62,000 nt of DNA from Branchiostoma floridae (lineage: Eukaryota > Chordata > Leptocardii > Amphioxiformes > Branchiostomatidae), in NCBI RefSeq assembly GCF_000003815.2, contig NC_049992.1:11112753-11174752 (forward strand). The letters run 5' to 3'. Below, piece after piece: positions 10,949-23,700 of the stretch. A program made the translations under genes and the position numbers. The notes below the pieces were generated by a model. The model saw nothing but the letters and a program-made list of their open reading frames with translations. It was not told where the DNA came from and did not search any database. Position 1 is the first letter of the stretch. Each line of letters starts with the position of its first letter.

Positions 10949-13602
10949 TTCCTCCATATTTAGGTGTCTAGAGAATAGCCTCTATTCCTTTTTAACTATT
11001 GTTAGTCCAGTGTTATTTTAGCTATGAATTAGACATTTTAAGGAATGAATCCATAGGAGATCTTTACAACGCAACTAAGTTTCTGTGACTTACAAAATCT
11101 TTCAACTGACTCTAAATGATGTTCATGAACTTGGAGGTTGAAACTATCTTTTAGACAGCTCACATGCGTCTCACAGCCACAATGCTAGTTTTCTGTTTCT
11201 TTGAGATCTCCCCTGCTGCTTTGTTAGTCCTGATGCCAACTTTGGAGTCTGACCAGAGTTGCTCTCAAATTAGGTCGGAGACATGAAACCAGTGACTCTA
11301 CCTGGAGAATGTTAGACTAGTTTATTTCATTACTTCTTTCACGTGATTGCTGAACAGTTACAGTTTTTTTTTATGTTTATGTACATTCGTTGGATTTTCT
11401 GTTACAGATTTATTTATTTGCTTACACTTAAACTGACAGAGTCAATCACTAGACTTGATGGTCCACAACCACTTACATAGTTTAGGAGAGCCACCTTTCT
11501 GGTGACAGCAGTATCACATTGTAACCTTTTAAAGCTACACTGTACTGTGATTGTTTTGTTTAGAACAAGAAAAGCCTAGACCATGATTTTCTGAATGCTT
11601 CAAGCTGTTATAAAATTGCCATGTGGGATATGGTATGTTTTCTAAAAGGGTAGGTGAAAATCTAATGATGATTTGTGTTTACATATTAGATAAATGTTAA
11701 AGTTAAACAATAAATTTAGGAGCTGAAGTCAGACTTAACTATTTGATCCTATTGTTTGTTATTCATTTAGATTCATATTTATATTGAAAGATTGAGGTTG
11801 CCATGGCGGAAAGGCATACACTGTCTAGGTCAGTTTTGGGATGTTTATCCCTGGTCATGAACTTTTGGGGCATGTGTAGCAGAGACCTCTGTCTGTTTTC
11901 TTTGACAATGCAAAAGTTTTTGACCGTCAGAAGTGAAATGTAGCATCATATAAAAGATTGAAAAGGAAAGTTGGAGCATTAAGTTTTAACTGGTTCACTT
12001 TGAAGCATAACATATAACAGTTACTGATATTCCTATCATATCCTTTAAGCTAACTTTATTCAATTTCATGTGGAGATGAAGCATAATCTATAAGTGCATA
12101 AGTCCAATATTGTCTTCTCCCTCTCAAGAGTTAAGTAAGATTCTTTTAAGTGATTTTAGAATTTGATGTTAAAGTTTAATTGCTTTCCATCAGTTTGCCA
12201 CAAGTACAATGTACTTGTACAACATGTACATGGAAGGCAGCAAAATGCAGCTCCTCCAGCAGGGCCTGATCAAGTATCAAGTTAACTTCTTTCTTGAAGA
12301 TATCAGAATCCAGGCCTAAGACAGCCGTTTCCAATCAGCTCTGTGGACACCAAGACTTCCTCCATATCACCCTGGTCAAAGGTTCTAAAGTGTGTGTTCT
12401 GGTAGCCATGGTAAAGGTGTAAACTCCACTATATCAGGTCTTCAGCAGGAAACGCCTTAAAGCAGCTTTATAAAATCTCTTCCTGCTGCAGCTGCAGCAG
12501 TACTATATGTAGAGATGTTGAAGTGCTGATGATATAAAGCAAGCAGCTATTGTATAAAGGAAAAAACAAACTTGTGCCAATAATTTAGGGGAAAATGAAA
12601 TTACTGTGGACAATCCTACAATGCACATGTCATACACCAAGCCAGAGCTTATGTCCTAATGTCTGCTTGTTTTTTTTAGGCAGCATTTTCCACTGTCTCT
12701 TAGTCTTAGGCATCTCGATAATAGCTATTAATGGCTTGCCTTATTTGGCACAAGCCAAAATTAGCTTCAAATTTAGTTTCAAATATCCAATATTGCTCTT
12801 TTCGCTAGGTATTTAATACCATGATCAGGCTTATTGCACAGAGCCGACAGATCTTAAATTTGTATTGATGAATTAATGTAGAATATTAAATGTACTTTTT
12901 TTAAATTTGGCACAAGCTAGTTGACTAGACTTTAAGACAACAGAAGGCAATTCTCTGATTAGCTGTCAGCTTAGTAGTGGCCGCACCGCTAAATTGGACG
13001 ATGCTGCATGAAAAATGCAAGTCGAAACCAATTGTACTTTTATCTAGAGACTGGCAAATACCTGAGTGTGGGCCAGCGGAATCCTGTGAAGTCTGTGTGT
13101 CTGTGTTTAACGGCCTGCTGGAACCAGCTATCATCCTGATATAAACCATGTCTGTGATTTTAATATGATTTAATAATACGTCAAGATTGTTGCGGGTGTT
13201 GTAACATAGAGCATCCATCAGAAAGAAAATGTGCCAGTTGTAGTCAATGTGATACAACCATTATGTGCCACGTGGCTATCTAACCATTATCAGTGGATAT
13301 CTGGTATACCCAGGCCAGATACTGCAGTCAAACTCTTCAGAGCCATTGGCCACAACATCCACAACAACCGGTATGGTATACCGTTTTTCTCATTGTACCA
13401 TCCAGAAAAAACGGACACAAAAAAAAATCAATGAACATGATTTTAGACTTTGCTCTCAGTCTATGGGCTGATTGGAAAGATAGGCTGTCAGAAAGAGGCA
13501 ATTGCTTTGTAGGACTTGCCAATAAAACACCCTTAAGTTGGCCCAATGAGAAGGTGTGTTACGCTGGTGTGTTACGCCGAAGGGCAGTTATTCCGGCCAT
13601 AT

Positions 13603-13622
13603 AGATACAGATACAGATACAG
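13603..13622. repeat. AGATAC microsatellite
   Basis: Just over three perfect copies of a 6-bp unit in non-coding DNA. Confidence 0.7.
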
Positions 13623-14451
13623 AATGGTTACCAGGCTAGCATGCCTGACACAGCAACACTGTGTGTGTCAGCAGTAAGGCATGGTGCATGCTGGACAGCT
13701 GCACCACACATATAGTCCTGTGTGTCCTCTATCCCTGCCATTGGTCAGTTTCCATTTGCTCCCTTCAGCCCCAAGTCCTGCCATCAGGCCTGGCATTTTG
13801 GAATCTGCAGGAAGATGGATTGTGATAAAAATCAAATCTGTTTTCCTGTCAGCAGATATTTGGCAGAAAGTAGCGAAGGAAAGCCACACACAGTAGATAA
13901 CTGAATTACTCTTTTTTGAAAGACACCAGGAACTTTAAAAGTTCTGACTATGAATTTTAACGTCTTGATTAGTTTACTCCAGAATGGAGTTATGACAGAG
14001 AATTTGATGAAGATACCGTGATATTACGGAAATATATTAAATCATGTTTACTGTATATTCAGCAATAACAAAATGCATGATTTAGATATTTTGAATTTTC
14101 AGTGTCTTCTGAATCTTAAGTGAGCAGATAAGTGTTATGAGATTCATTTAGAGTGTAAAAGACATTTATTGACAATTCTGCCTAGTTGTAGCAGTATGAT
14201 GACAACAAATTTCAGGATACTTTCCAGAAACCATTCCGACCAGATTGTATCTGTGATCTCCCCCCCATATCCGGTTTTCCTGTGTCCATCATCCATCATT
14301 GTCTGCTCCCATCTCCTGTGATGGGTTCAGGCATCAGACAGGTGTGTTCTTCCTCTGGGCTGGAATATGGTGGGACCCTGCAAGCAATTCTAATTTCCGG
14401 TATCTGTAGGGAACACTGATCTTATCTAAGTAATACACATTTTTATATATA

Positions 14452-14577
14452 CAGTCAAACCTGTATTAGGGGCCACCTCTACAGAGGGGCCACCTGTCCA
14501 TAGTGGCCACTTTTTGTCGGTCCCTTGGGTATTTTATCTAGCAAGTACCACCTCTATACAGAGGCCACCTGTCTATA
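14452..14577. repeat. Tandem GCCACCTCT-type repeat running into a gap
   Basis: The motif CCACCTCTA...AGAGG(GG)CCACCTGTC recurs at about 14475 and 14548 in related units of roughly 75 bp and is cut by the N run at 14578. The gap is probably an unresolved tandem array of this unit. Confidence 0.6.
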
Positions 14578-14677
14578 NNNNNNNNNNNNNNNNNNNNNNN
14601 NNNNNNNNNNNNNNNNNNNNNNNNNNNNNNNNNNNNNNNNNNNNNNNNNNNNNNNNNNNNNNNNNNNNNNNNNNNNN
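14578..14677. other. Assembly gap (100 N)
   Basis: Exactly 100 N, the usual placeholder for a gap of unknown size. It lies directly against a tandem repeat. Confidence 0.99.
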
Positions 14678-16184
14678 CTGGGAACGGATTGGGACAGGCT
14701 GCCAGATGACTGGGGTCTGCTGCCCTGTATTACAGTAACTAAGGACCGTTCCATTTCTGTTAGTCCAAGAGGGAGGGGTACAAGTACATGTAGATTGAAA
14801 GTGTTTTGTTGAGGAAGCTTCAGTTAAACCGGAAGTATTTACTCCTACATTACATGTCCCCACAACTAGTAAAGGGGAGGTAGAGAGATTTTTGTGTGAA
14901 AGATGTGAAAAAAAGAAAGCTATGTTGCTGATAGGGAGCTTGGAATGGTCCATGATCTGTGAGACATTGGAATAGCCTGCCTGTCAGTGGCAGAGATTTA
15001 TGGCAAAGTAAAAGGTGAAAGTGGAGAAACCTCTGGTGGGGAAATATCACCTCTTTGGTCAACAATGATGACCTTTAATTTCGGGATGGATGGAAGATTA
15101 GAAACAGTGAATTCTTTGAATTCTGAACTTACACAATAGCTGTCATGTACAGTCTTTGAAGACACCAATGGTCTGCTGGTCACAAGCGTTAAATAACTGG
15201 ATTGAGTAGAATGGCAGTACTGGGATCTAGCAAATTGCAAAGGGTAGAACTACTAGAAGGATGAGGACCAGGAAGCTGAACAGATGGATACAAGGCTAAT
15301 TTTACATAGCCTGAAGAGTCCATAAGTTCTGAATCGAAGATTGATTGAAAGATTGGTTTCTACTGTCAACTGAATATGTGTATGCTATAAATGTAACAGT
15401 TTGTATTAAAAAAGTCTTTGTCAATTAGCTTTTTTTCTCTCTTCGTTTCCAAGCTTAGACCAAGGAGCTTTTATCAGCTTAAATGAATGTGTGTACCCTA
15501 AGGTTTTAAAAGATGTTAAGTTCTACACATCCATCTCAGTCATTTGATAATAATTTACCATAGGAGAAAATAAATGTTTCCTACTGAACACAAATCCATA
15601 AGATTGTTTCGAAAATTCCTTTGCTTTAAAGAGAAAGTTTATGAAATACACGGGGAAGACTTGTTGTTGTATAAGGAGCATATTGGTCTCATTACTTGAA
15701 TGATTTAGTGGCATGTGATTAATCAAACCGGGTAAGGAGGGTGCATGGAGAGGGCAGGGAGGGGTGGGACCTTGGACTGATTTATGAGTTGAAGATTTGA
15801 GCTAATAGTTTTATTTAGCATCTTTATACCTGTCAATTTGGACTGAAGGTAGAAGAATCATACTGTGTAAACAAAAATATGTCATTTCTTTGTAGAAATT
15901 CTTGACCACAGCACTGGCACAGCATCACTGGCACAGCAACAGAGTAAAACTATAAAAATGTGAAGTACAAAATGATTTTAGAATGGAGGTCAGAAGACAA
16001 TAGTTGGTACTATAGCAGCTTTCATGTTACGCCAGTTATAGTAACTCATCAGATTCTTCATCAGTACATTTGTTAAGTTTGAATCAGCATGCATGTCAAT
16101 CTAAAGTAGTATACTAGTAGTTTATCCAAATGTTACTGGACTTGCATCTTGGAATTTTCGAAGCTCTGTCTCCTTAGGCGGTAG
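14678..16184. other. Intergenic, no gene seen
   Basis: No supportable exon. A 13-base word (CACTGGCACAGCA) is repeated in direct orientation near 15911-15941. Confidence 0.45.
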
Positions 16185-16193
16185 ACATGATAG

Positions 16194-16277
16194 TAGCCTG
16201 GATACTAGACCTCAGCCTGATCTCAAAATTAGAGATATTTTTGAGCCTAACTCAGCCTATGTCTGGTATCCAGGCTA
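16194..16277. mobile_element. MITE, TAGCCTGG family, 84 bp
   Basis: Perfect 12-bp terminal inverted repeats: TAGCCTGGATAC at the left, GTATCCAGGCTA at the right. Perfect 9-bp target duplication ACATGATAG at 16185-16193 and 16278-16286. No coding capacity. A 9-bp duplication is typical of Mutator-like transposases and is also reported for some other superfamilies, so the mobilising transposase is uncertain. Confidence 0.85.
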
Positions 16278-16294
16278 ACATGATAGAGGAACCC

Positions 16295-16452
16295 TAACCT
16301 GGATGCCAGACCCCTGGATCTCAATTATGTCTATCATAGTTTTAGATATACATAAACAATGTATATCTCAGGTCTATCTTAGGGTGCCTGTTGTCGACAT
16401 ACACAAGGATTTGGCCTGTGTAGGCCATGGAAACAGTCTGGCTTCCAGGCTA
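16295..16452. mobile_element. MITE, TAGCCTGG family, 158 bp
   Basis: The ends read TAACCTGGATGCCAGAC and GTCTGGCTTCCAGGCTA, imperfect inverted repeats. The flanking 9-bp direct repeat GAGGAACCC lies at 16286-16294 and 16453-16461. It sits one base from the target duplication of the preceding element, so the two were inserted side by side. Confidence 0.75.
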
Positions 16453-16955
16453 GAGGAACCCTTTAAATTAAGGGGGTAAGACCAGGGTTCTCAAATTTTT
16501 GCAGCCATGAAAAGGGCAGAGGTACATGTACAATGTACATATGTATTGGCTGATTACAAAGATTTTGTTAAAGCATTGCAGGTGTCATTTTTCTTTGTTC
16601 TCAAATTGCAATTGAACTTTTCTATTTTGTATCTCAGGGGGGGCCTGTTTGGGGGCATGTTCACCATTAGCCTGGGTGCCATCCAATTTCTGGGGCTCCC
16701 TACACTTGCTACCCTAAAGAAATGTATACCAGGCTAGTTCACAATAGAGGCAAGGATTTTACCCGTGTTACTAAGGCCATAGAAACAGTCTGGCACCCAG
16801 GCTAGAGGAGCCCTTGATCTGATGTGTGAGGAAGACACGCACTTTTCTAGAATTTTTGTATGGAAATGGGCAGGCATACAGGCTGATTACAAAGATTGTG
16901 TAAAAGCATTGCAGGTGTCATTTTTCCTTGTCCTCAAATTGCATTGAACTTTTCT
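16404..16955. repeat. Diverged tandem duplication (units about 16404-16621 and 16751-16955)
   Basis: Two blocks about 340 bp apart share words in the same order: GGCCAT..GAAACAGTCTGGC, CCAGGCTAGAGGA, CTGATTACAAAGATT, AAAGCATTGCAGGTGTCATT. Each copy carries one end of a TAGCCTGG element. Point differences and small indels show that the duplication is old. Confidence 0.6.
16668..16736. mobile_element. MITE, TAGCCTGG family, 69 bp
   Basis: It starts TAGCCTGGGTGCCA and ends ATACCAGGCTA. The flanks are GTTCACCAT (16659-16667) and GTTCACAAT (16737-16745), a 9-bp duplication with one change. A further family end, TGGCACCCAGGCTA, ends at 16804, so this may be a short insertion inside a longer copy. 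Confidence 0.65.
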
Positions 16956-19515
16956 TAGAGGTGAAATGGGATGTTTCCTCTGTCAACATTCTTGAGTAAA
17001 TTTGCCAGGAAATTTTTGGAAATCTTGCACTCTATAAATGTATAGTGTACATGTGAGTTCTTCTACCCTGCAGATGCATTCCTTCCTTTCTAAAAGTTTC
17101 TAGAACTGACTTAGAGAGCATGCATACTTGGACTCTGTCTTGTATATTGAAGTGAAACACACTTGTCAACTAGGTGTCATTAAACAAAGGGGGGAGGACT
17201 ATAGAGAGGTTAACAATATTTACTGATTCTGGTTTTAGTTCTAAGTCTATAGCCAGGCTAAATACAACCACACACACCCACTCATACAAAAGACAAACAT
17301 GTACATGTACATGTATATATATATACAAATCTTTATTGTGACCATTTTCCACATTCTGAAAGCCATCTTCTTTATAATCAGAAGATGAAGGGACATATCT
17401 CTTAACTTCCTATAAATTCAACAAAACTCTTTAAGGATTTTTGCACTTTTTAACAAATCGATCAGAAGGCTACATGTAATACTTATAATGTTAATAATGA
17501 AGTATTACTGTTGACCACTGCTTATCTATCTTACAAACAATGGATTTAAACAGATCCAATGTTGTACCTCTAAAGATGATAAGAGTATAAAACTGCAGTG
17601 TAGCACCATTGTAGGTAGCACCAGTATTACATCTGACTCCAATTTACTTGCTACTTTTTTTTTTACCTTTCTCTTCAATTACCTGATTGACTAGGTAGCT
17701 TGTGTCTTTTTGTAAGATGATAAATGTTTGACATAACAGTACTGTATACTGTACCAGCGCATGTAGTCATCTTGATAGAATACATTATACAACTGTCAGC
17801 TACATGTAAGTGTGTTATGATGCTTTGGCACAACATTTTAAGTGAATGTCTATTGCCTGACAGGGTCACTTTTACTGGTAGTATTAAGTACCTCATCTTG
17901 TTAGATAACAATTTTACCCTTTTGCGATCCTCCTTGTGTACTTCAGTCTATAAATTTACAACTTTGGTCACCAGGCCATAAAACTGCTTGAATACAAGAC
18001 TGGTGCTAAAACTACGACTTAGGACCATAAAGTAGAGATAAGGATAATCATTTTGTTATCACTTCAATTGCATCACCTTTACAAGGAAGCAGGGTTGACA
18101 AAAAGAGTAGACAATTTGAAGTAGACCAAAAAGTGGTTTATCCACCAGAGTAAGTACAATGAGGTATAATGAGGCTGTAGGTATAAAAATTAGTACACTG
18201 GACATTCCTTAATTACAACTGAAATCAACTCATCCTGCATACAAAACTAAAAGTTAGCTGTCGTGCCAAGCGACCCTCAGACACTCCCTTCACTAAGGAT
18301 GATTTACAGATCCCTTAACGATCCTTACTTTTCAGTCTGACACTTGTCTGGTTCAGAGGATTTCTAAAGCTGGTCTCACTCAATTGTGCTTTGGACATCT
18401 CACTAAGGCTGCCCCCACTGTTACGCTGGAAGATGGCCAAATACTTCTCCTTTCAGAGTCAGACAACATGCAGCAGAGTAAGACGCTAATGAGAAAGGTT
18501 TATCCTAGCCTTTGCATTTCTGAACCATTATCACTGAAGTCCACCCCTTCCTAATGTGGGAACACAGCTGGAATTGGTCTCACAAAGAATGCGGACTGAG
18601 GCTCTGTCATTACATGTGTCGAAGATATGTCCTTCTTTCTAGTACCTTCTTGGCTCAGGAATTCTAACAAGAAGCTTCAACACCACCCGTATTAAACCAT
18701 TCCTCTTAATTTGTCATTCTCAATGACCACAACCTCCCTTTCCAACATGGTTGTCTAATATTTATTAATGTGAATTTTTCAGATTACAGGCCATTCATAG
18801 GGCAAATATACAAGGCAACATAACCCTGCCTCCTTGCCGACACTGGTTCCACATTTCTCAATTGTCCAATCAGGCTAACTTTATTTCAGACATTAACTAG
18901 TTACCTTTCCATTTCAACTTCCACAATCAAGAATTAGTACTATGAAACTTAGTGATTTCTATAAAGAGGTATGCAGAGAGCTTACACAGTACTTATTTCT
19001 AGGTAGTTCGAATTCAGCTGCTATATATATTTCTTTTTAGATTGGGTACAAGTAATTTAAGAGCAGACTAAACTATGTTTTGTAATAGTAAAAGCGATAC
19101 TAATACATTGCTATGCCACAGGACAATGGTAAAACTAATACCAAACATTATTGACTCCCTGACTAATCTGCAAAATTGAAGTTCACATTTTCCAGAATGT
19201 GTTAAAAATCTTCTTTCTTGCATACTTTGACTAGTTAACGACCAGAACGTCCCCCAATTTAGTATGTTATCCAAAAAATGAAATCTAAAGGAACTTTACA
19301 GATCTCTCATGACATTGGGGCACAATTGTAGGACCTTCCTATGTACAGTAGAACCTTGATTCCTTGAAACTTTTTGTCCATATAAAGCTGTAATTAAAGT
19401 TTTGTCCTCATGTCGTGACTTTCGCCACGTCCTAATTCAAGTTAGGACTTGAGTCATGTTTTGGATGTCTCCTGTCAACATTGTACCAATTTTGTGACTT
19501 TTGCCTGTTGATTAG
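16956..19515. other. Downstream flank of gene B, no gene seen
   Basis: No exon supported. An alternating ACATGTACATGT / TATATA tract lies at 17298-17325. AATAAA words on the minus strand near 18761-18766 and 18880-18885 could serve as poly(A) signals only if gene B has a 3' UTR longer than 1 kb. Confidence 0.4.
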
Positions 19516-19634
19516 TAGTCTGGGTTCTATCCTATTTAGTTTATCTGGGCTCCCATACACCCCCCTTACTATCTAATTAGTAAGGGGGGAATATGGGAGC
19601 CCCGGGGAAACCTGCTAGGATGGAACCCAGGCCA
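19516..19634. mobile_element. MITE, near-palindromic, TAGYCTGG family, 119 bp
   Basis: The two halves are reverse complements almost throughout: TAGTCTGGGTTC at the left, GAACCCAGGCCA at the right, and a central GGGCTCCCATA / TATGGGAGCCC stem. The 9-base flanks GTTGATTAG and GTCAATCAG match at six positions, consistent with a decayed target duplication. Confidence 0.65.
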
Positions 19635-19997
19635 GTCAATCAGTGTAAAGGACTAAAAAGATGACATCTGACATTCAGACTAGTCTAAACAGGAAGTCAG
19701 TGCCTGTGCCTTTCTAGAGTGATCTTGAATCTTACAGAGAAGGCTAACCAATCTAAGATTTGCCACAACGTTGACGATCAATGTCCTGACACAAGGTATA
19801 TGTATGACTCAAGCCCCCAAATCACTGTACAGGTAGTTGGTGCTTAAATACGGGCAAGAAGTTGGATGTGCACAAAATCATACATGTAACATCAGAATTC
19901 TACCTATTTCTACCTTTACTTCCACAAATTTTGATAATTGTACTTAAAGATACATGTATCTATCTTTTATACTAAAATTGCTACAATTCCTTTTCAC

Positions 19998-20704
19998 TTA
20001 GTTTTCATGGTTTGTTGCCATCTCCCACTCAAAGTCCGCAGGTCGGATCTTCATCACTGCACTCTTCATGGAATATTGCATGCCATGCCAGTGGTACCAG
20101 AAAATTCCAGTGGCTGCATTTATCGTGTTCACTTCCCCTGGTCTGTAATACCTGCCATTGACATTGCCGGAGACGCCACAGTTGGTGTACCATCCGCCGC
20201 CCGAGTGAGAATCGGCGCAGTTTCCACTGTACGAATCGTGGTCAACGTCCTTTGTTGTGAACTCTTCATTTGGCATGATGAAATGACCGGAAGGAACAAC
20301 GTTGGAGATCGCTTGGCCGATGCGCGCACGGAAGGAGTCCTTCTCATCTTCAATTCGGAAGGTTTGGTACTCTAAGAATCTTTCCTCTCCTGCCCAGTCG
20401 GTCATGACGATTCGCAGTTTGTAGACGCGCTGGTTGGTGAGGCGGTAGACATGACCGTTTCCTAACCAGTACTCTCCCTTTATATCACCGAAACCGTCCC
20501 TGTACGCTCTCCAGTCGCGATTGAAATCCACGGAGCCGTCCGCACGACGTTGGATTACAGTCCAGCCACCTCCATCATTGGTCATATCGCAGAAGGCTTT
20601 CATGGATTGTACGTTGAAGTAAGCATCTTTATAGCCAGGGATTGTGTACTCCGTGCTGAGGACATAGCCCCTTTTGTACAGGTCTGAGCAGTCCTGAACT
20701 CGAT
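19998..20704 (-). CDS. Gene B exon 14: complete FReD in one exon
   Basis: Acceptor TTTTGCCTTACTACAG ends at 20705; the exon begins in phase 1 (AT completes Asp) and ends with a stop at 19998. All 235 residues of the fibrinogen-like domain are here without an intron: Cys in VQDC, AFCDM, GNCAD and [19 protein letters not shown]; DWxxYRxGFGD; GEYWLGN; DVDHDSY (calcium site); NVNGRYY; the basic end KIRPADFEWE. It has roughly forty CpGs by eye while its flanking introns have almost none. The homologous domain of gene C is split over four exons. Confidence 0.95.
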
Positions 20705-23700
20705 CTGTAGTAAGGCAAAACCATGGTAAATTGGTTAACTGAACAAACTCCTGTTGGGTAATTGAGGTATGGTTAAAAATCACAATATTTGTATGTATAA
20801 CAGTTTATGATATCTACAAGTCATATCTGATCTGAATGCTAATCTAATCTTGATAAAGGTGTAACCTATACCCTATGTCAATCCTGAGAAAAGAGCTTCA
20901 GTCTGAACTTCAATTATGTCATGTGGAGCAAAGTCATGTGGAGCAAAGTCATGTGTTAGAAACACTAGAAGGTGGAACAAAGAGAACACAGATGGGTAAC
21001 ACAGTGTGAAGGAAAGGCATCAGTCAGAACAGAAGTAAAGTCTGTTGATAAGTAGGTCAAACAAGCAGGTCTAATCATCAGACTATTTTACATAAAGCTT
21101 ACAAAGAATACTCTTATCTCCAGCCCCCCACTGTGTCCTTAAACATGAACATTCCATCTCCCAGGAAAGTTGGGGATGTTTTGGACATGTGGGCAGAACA
21201 AGAAGGTCTGCAGGAGAATGAGTTAACCCAGGGGCTGACCTTAGTGTTTAAAGGACAAACAGGACATTGACTGTCGCTTTCACAGAGCTCTTTGATGGGT
21301 TTGCACTTCTGTTGGACTCTCAGCAGGCCTTTGTGATGGTTTAACCAAAGGGGAGGAGGAGGTCATTTGCATTTTGATGGATGCTGATAAAAGCAGTCAG
21401 ATGTGTGAAATTTGTTTTAATACCCAGTAGAGTCAAGGGCTTGAATTCCCTAGGGATTTGAATGGGAAATGATAATGGCAGGTGCTAACAGAACTGCATT
21501 TTAACTGGTAGTGATTTATCACCCTTTTGTATAGAGACTACCCATTTACACAAAGTACTAGTGTGATTGTGGGTCCCTTTATCCCTAAAGTGTGGCCTTT
21601 GAAGCCAGTAGTTAGTCTGGGGGACTTGAACCTGAACTTAAGATGACCACAGGTGCCCATCACTGTGTTTTTAATGCAGGCTTTAAAGGGAACCGCTGGA
21701 GATGTGGGCAGGTCAACCTGTCTTAAAAACATTCTTGCCCCATTGCCTTTTGGTTGTTTAGGAGATCTCAGGAAGTTAAGATGCCACCGGGATTAAAAAG
21801 GTTCGAAACTGTTTACACTTTGGATGATGAGAGCCACAACAAAAGGGTCTGGAAATGGTGATTCTTGCACTGAGAAAGGCTTCCAACTCAAGCATGACGA
21901 GATAACAAACTGTGGAAACAATTTGTAACAGTACTGATGGCTGAGAGATTTAGGAGGGTTTTTACTACCCTTGGATGCTTTGATGATTTTCCTTGTAATT
22001 CGTGACCCATGACAGCTTCCTGAAAGGTCTAGTTGATGTACTGCTTGTGGTTTAATAAACTCATGACCGCTTATTCACCTCAAGATGTTGTTATACAAAA
22101 TAGGCATTTGTCTGTTTAATACTCAAGACAGTGAGTGCCCAATAATGAGACGAATCTATATTTTCTTTTCTTTGTCTTGCAGGTACAAAAAGATAAAATC
22201 AGCCTACAAAAAATGTTGATGGACCTTGTCAACATAATTGTTTTAATGAGAAAGTCTGGTATCTCAATCAAATTCGCATAGCAAGAACCACTTGTAGGTT
22301 TTCCTCTGTGGTATGATGAATCAGCCCTGGGTGCAGTGAGTAATGCTTTGCTTATGTTGGCATCCAGTTGACCCCTTGAAAGGATGTGTGTTGTTAGGGA
22401 TGGAAGAGAAAGATGCTATCCTCCTTCCTTCTTCTTCAGTGATGACAAAGAAGAACCTCCTTAGAATTATAAAATGTATGATGGGGGATTATCCACATGT
22501 AGGTTTCTTATACTGAGAACAATGGGTAAGAGAACAACGGGTAATTTTATAACCACACTTTTAGGGTATTGTTATTACATCTTGTTTTACATTCACTTTC
22601 AGAGTATTGCGGACAAATCTTGGTAGTAAAACGAGACAGCATCTGCTGTATCACACAGGATTGCTGTTTACTTACTGGCCATATTACAGTGTTTGGAAAG
22701 ATAACAACTGAATATTCATATATTGTTGTCTTTGCAGATTGTGTATTTTTATTCCACAGAGGACTGAAAGCAAACATTAAACCCCTTGGGCCAGCTGCCC
22801 AGTATGTTTTTGAGATTAGTGATGTCTGGGGTCCTTGGCATTCCTAAGCCCATAACTACTCCCAGACACCCAGAGGCATGTGCTTTTCAGGCCTAATTCC
22901 CCTAAAAAGGGTCTGGTGGACACAGGTAGCAGATGACCAGAGAAGACTTGACCTGTGTGTTTACCAGCTTCTAACCTGAAACACATTAAGCTCAAGATTG
23001 CAGATGGATGACTTCCTGAAGGGTCTCACAGTAGGAGACATTCAGTGGATATTTTCTTTCTTGTCTGTGGATAATCCAGGTGATCCAATGTCACTACTGG
23101 CTACGTGTGCTGCATCTGCTCTCCTCAATGTACTTTGCTCTTTTAAAATGTTGTATAAAGTATATCACTGTTTTTCTACAGAGGTTCACATTGGGTAATA
23201 GATGCCGATGTTTAAGAATTTGATACACAGATGTTTTCCCTGTTTGCTGTGAGTTCCAAGGTTGTTGTTGACCCCCTGGGTACATGACAGCATCACCTTT
23301 GCACCCAGGTAGTAAATTAAAAGATAACTTTCAAATACGATGTCCACAGTTTAAATGGAATATATACATTTAGGATCAGCGGAACAGTTTTATTTTTGTT
23401 GAAGGATGTGCCCTCTTCATCTTCAAGAAGACAGTGTCTCCCTCATCTGCTTGGAGCAGTAGACTGGCTAATGAAATCCATCTGCAACAGACATCTGGAA
23501 TGTTCCCTGTGACAATGAACTTCACAAGAATTATTACTGGTTTCCTTAGCAATGTATCTGTACATGGTTATCGACAAACTTTGTAAATGCATTGATTTTG
23601 TATTTCACGACATCTCTAACTATTTGCTGCTATATTTCATACTATTTTGGAACAAGACCTTAGTGCATCTCAGCGACACACAACTAATGACTGAGACTGT

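Larger units (their letters stand above)
6988..14451. other. Intergenic, no gene seen
   Basis: Frames are short and lack codon-like composition or splice context. I see short AT-rich stretches, a hairpin at 10921-10948, and a hexanucleotide run (AGATAC) at 13603-13622. A fragment ending CCAGGCTA near 13638 resembles one end of the TAGCCTGG MITE family, but its partner end was not found. Confidence 0.5.
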
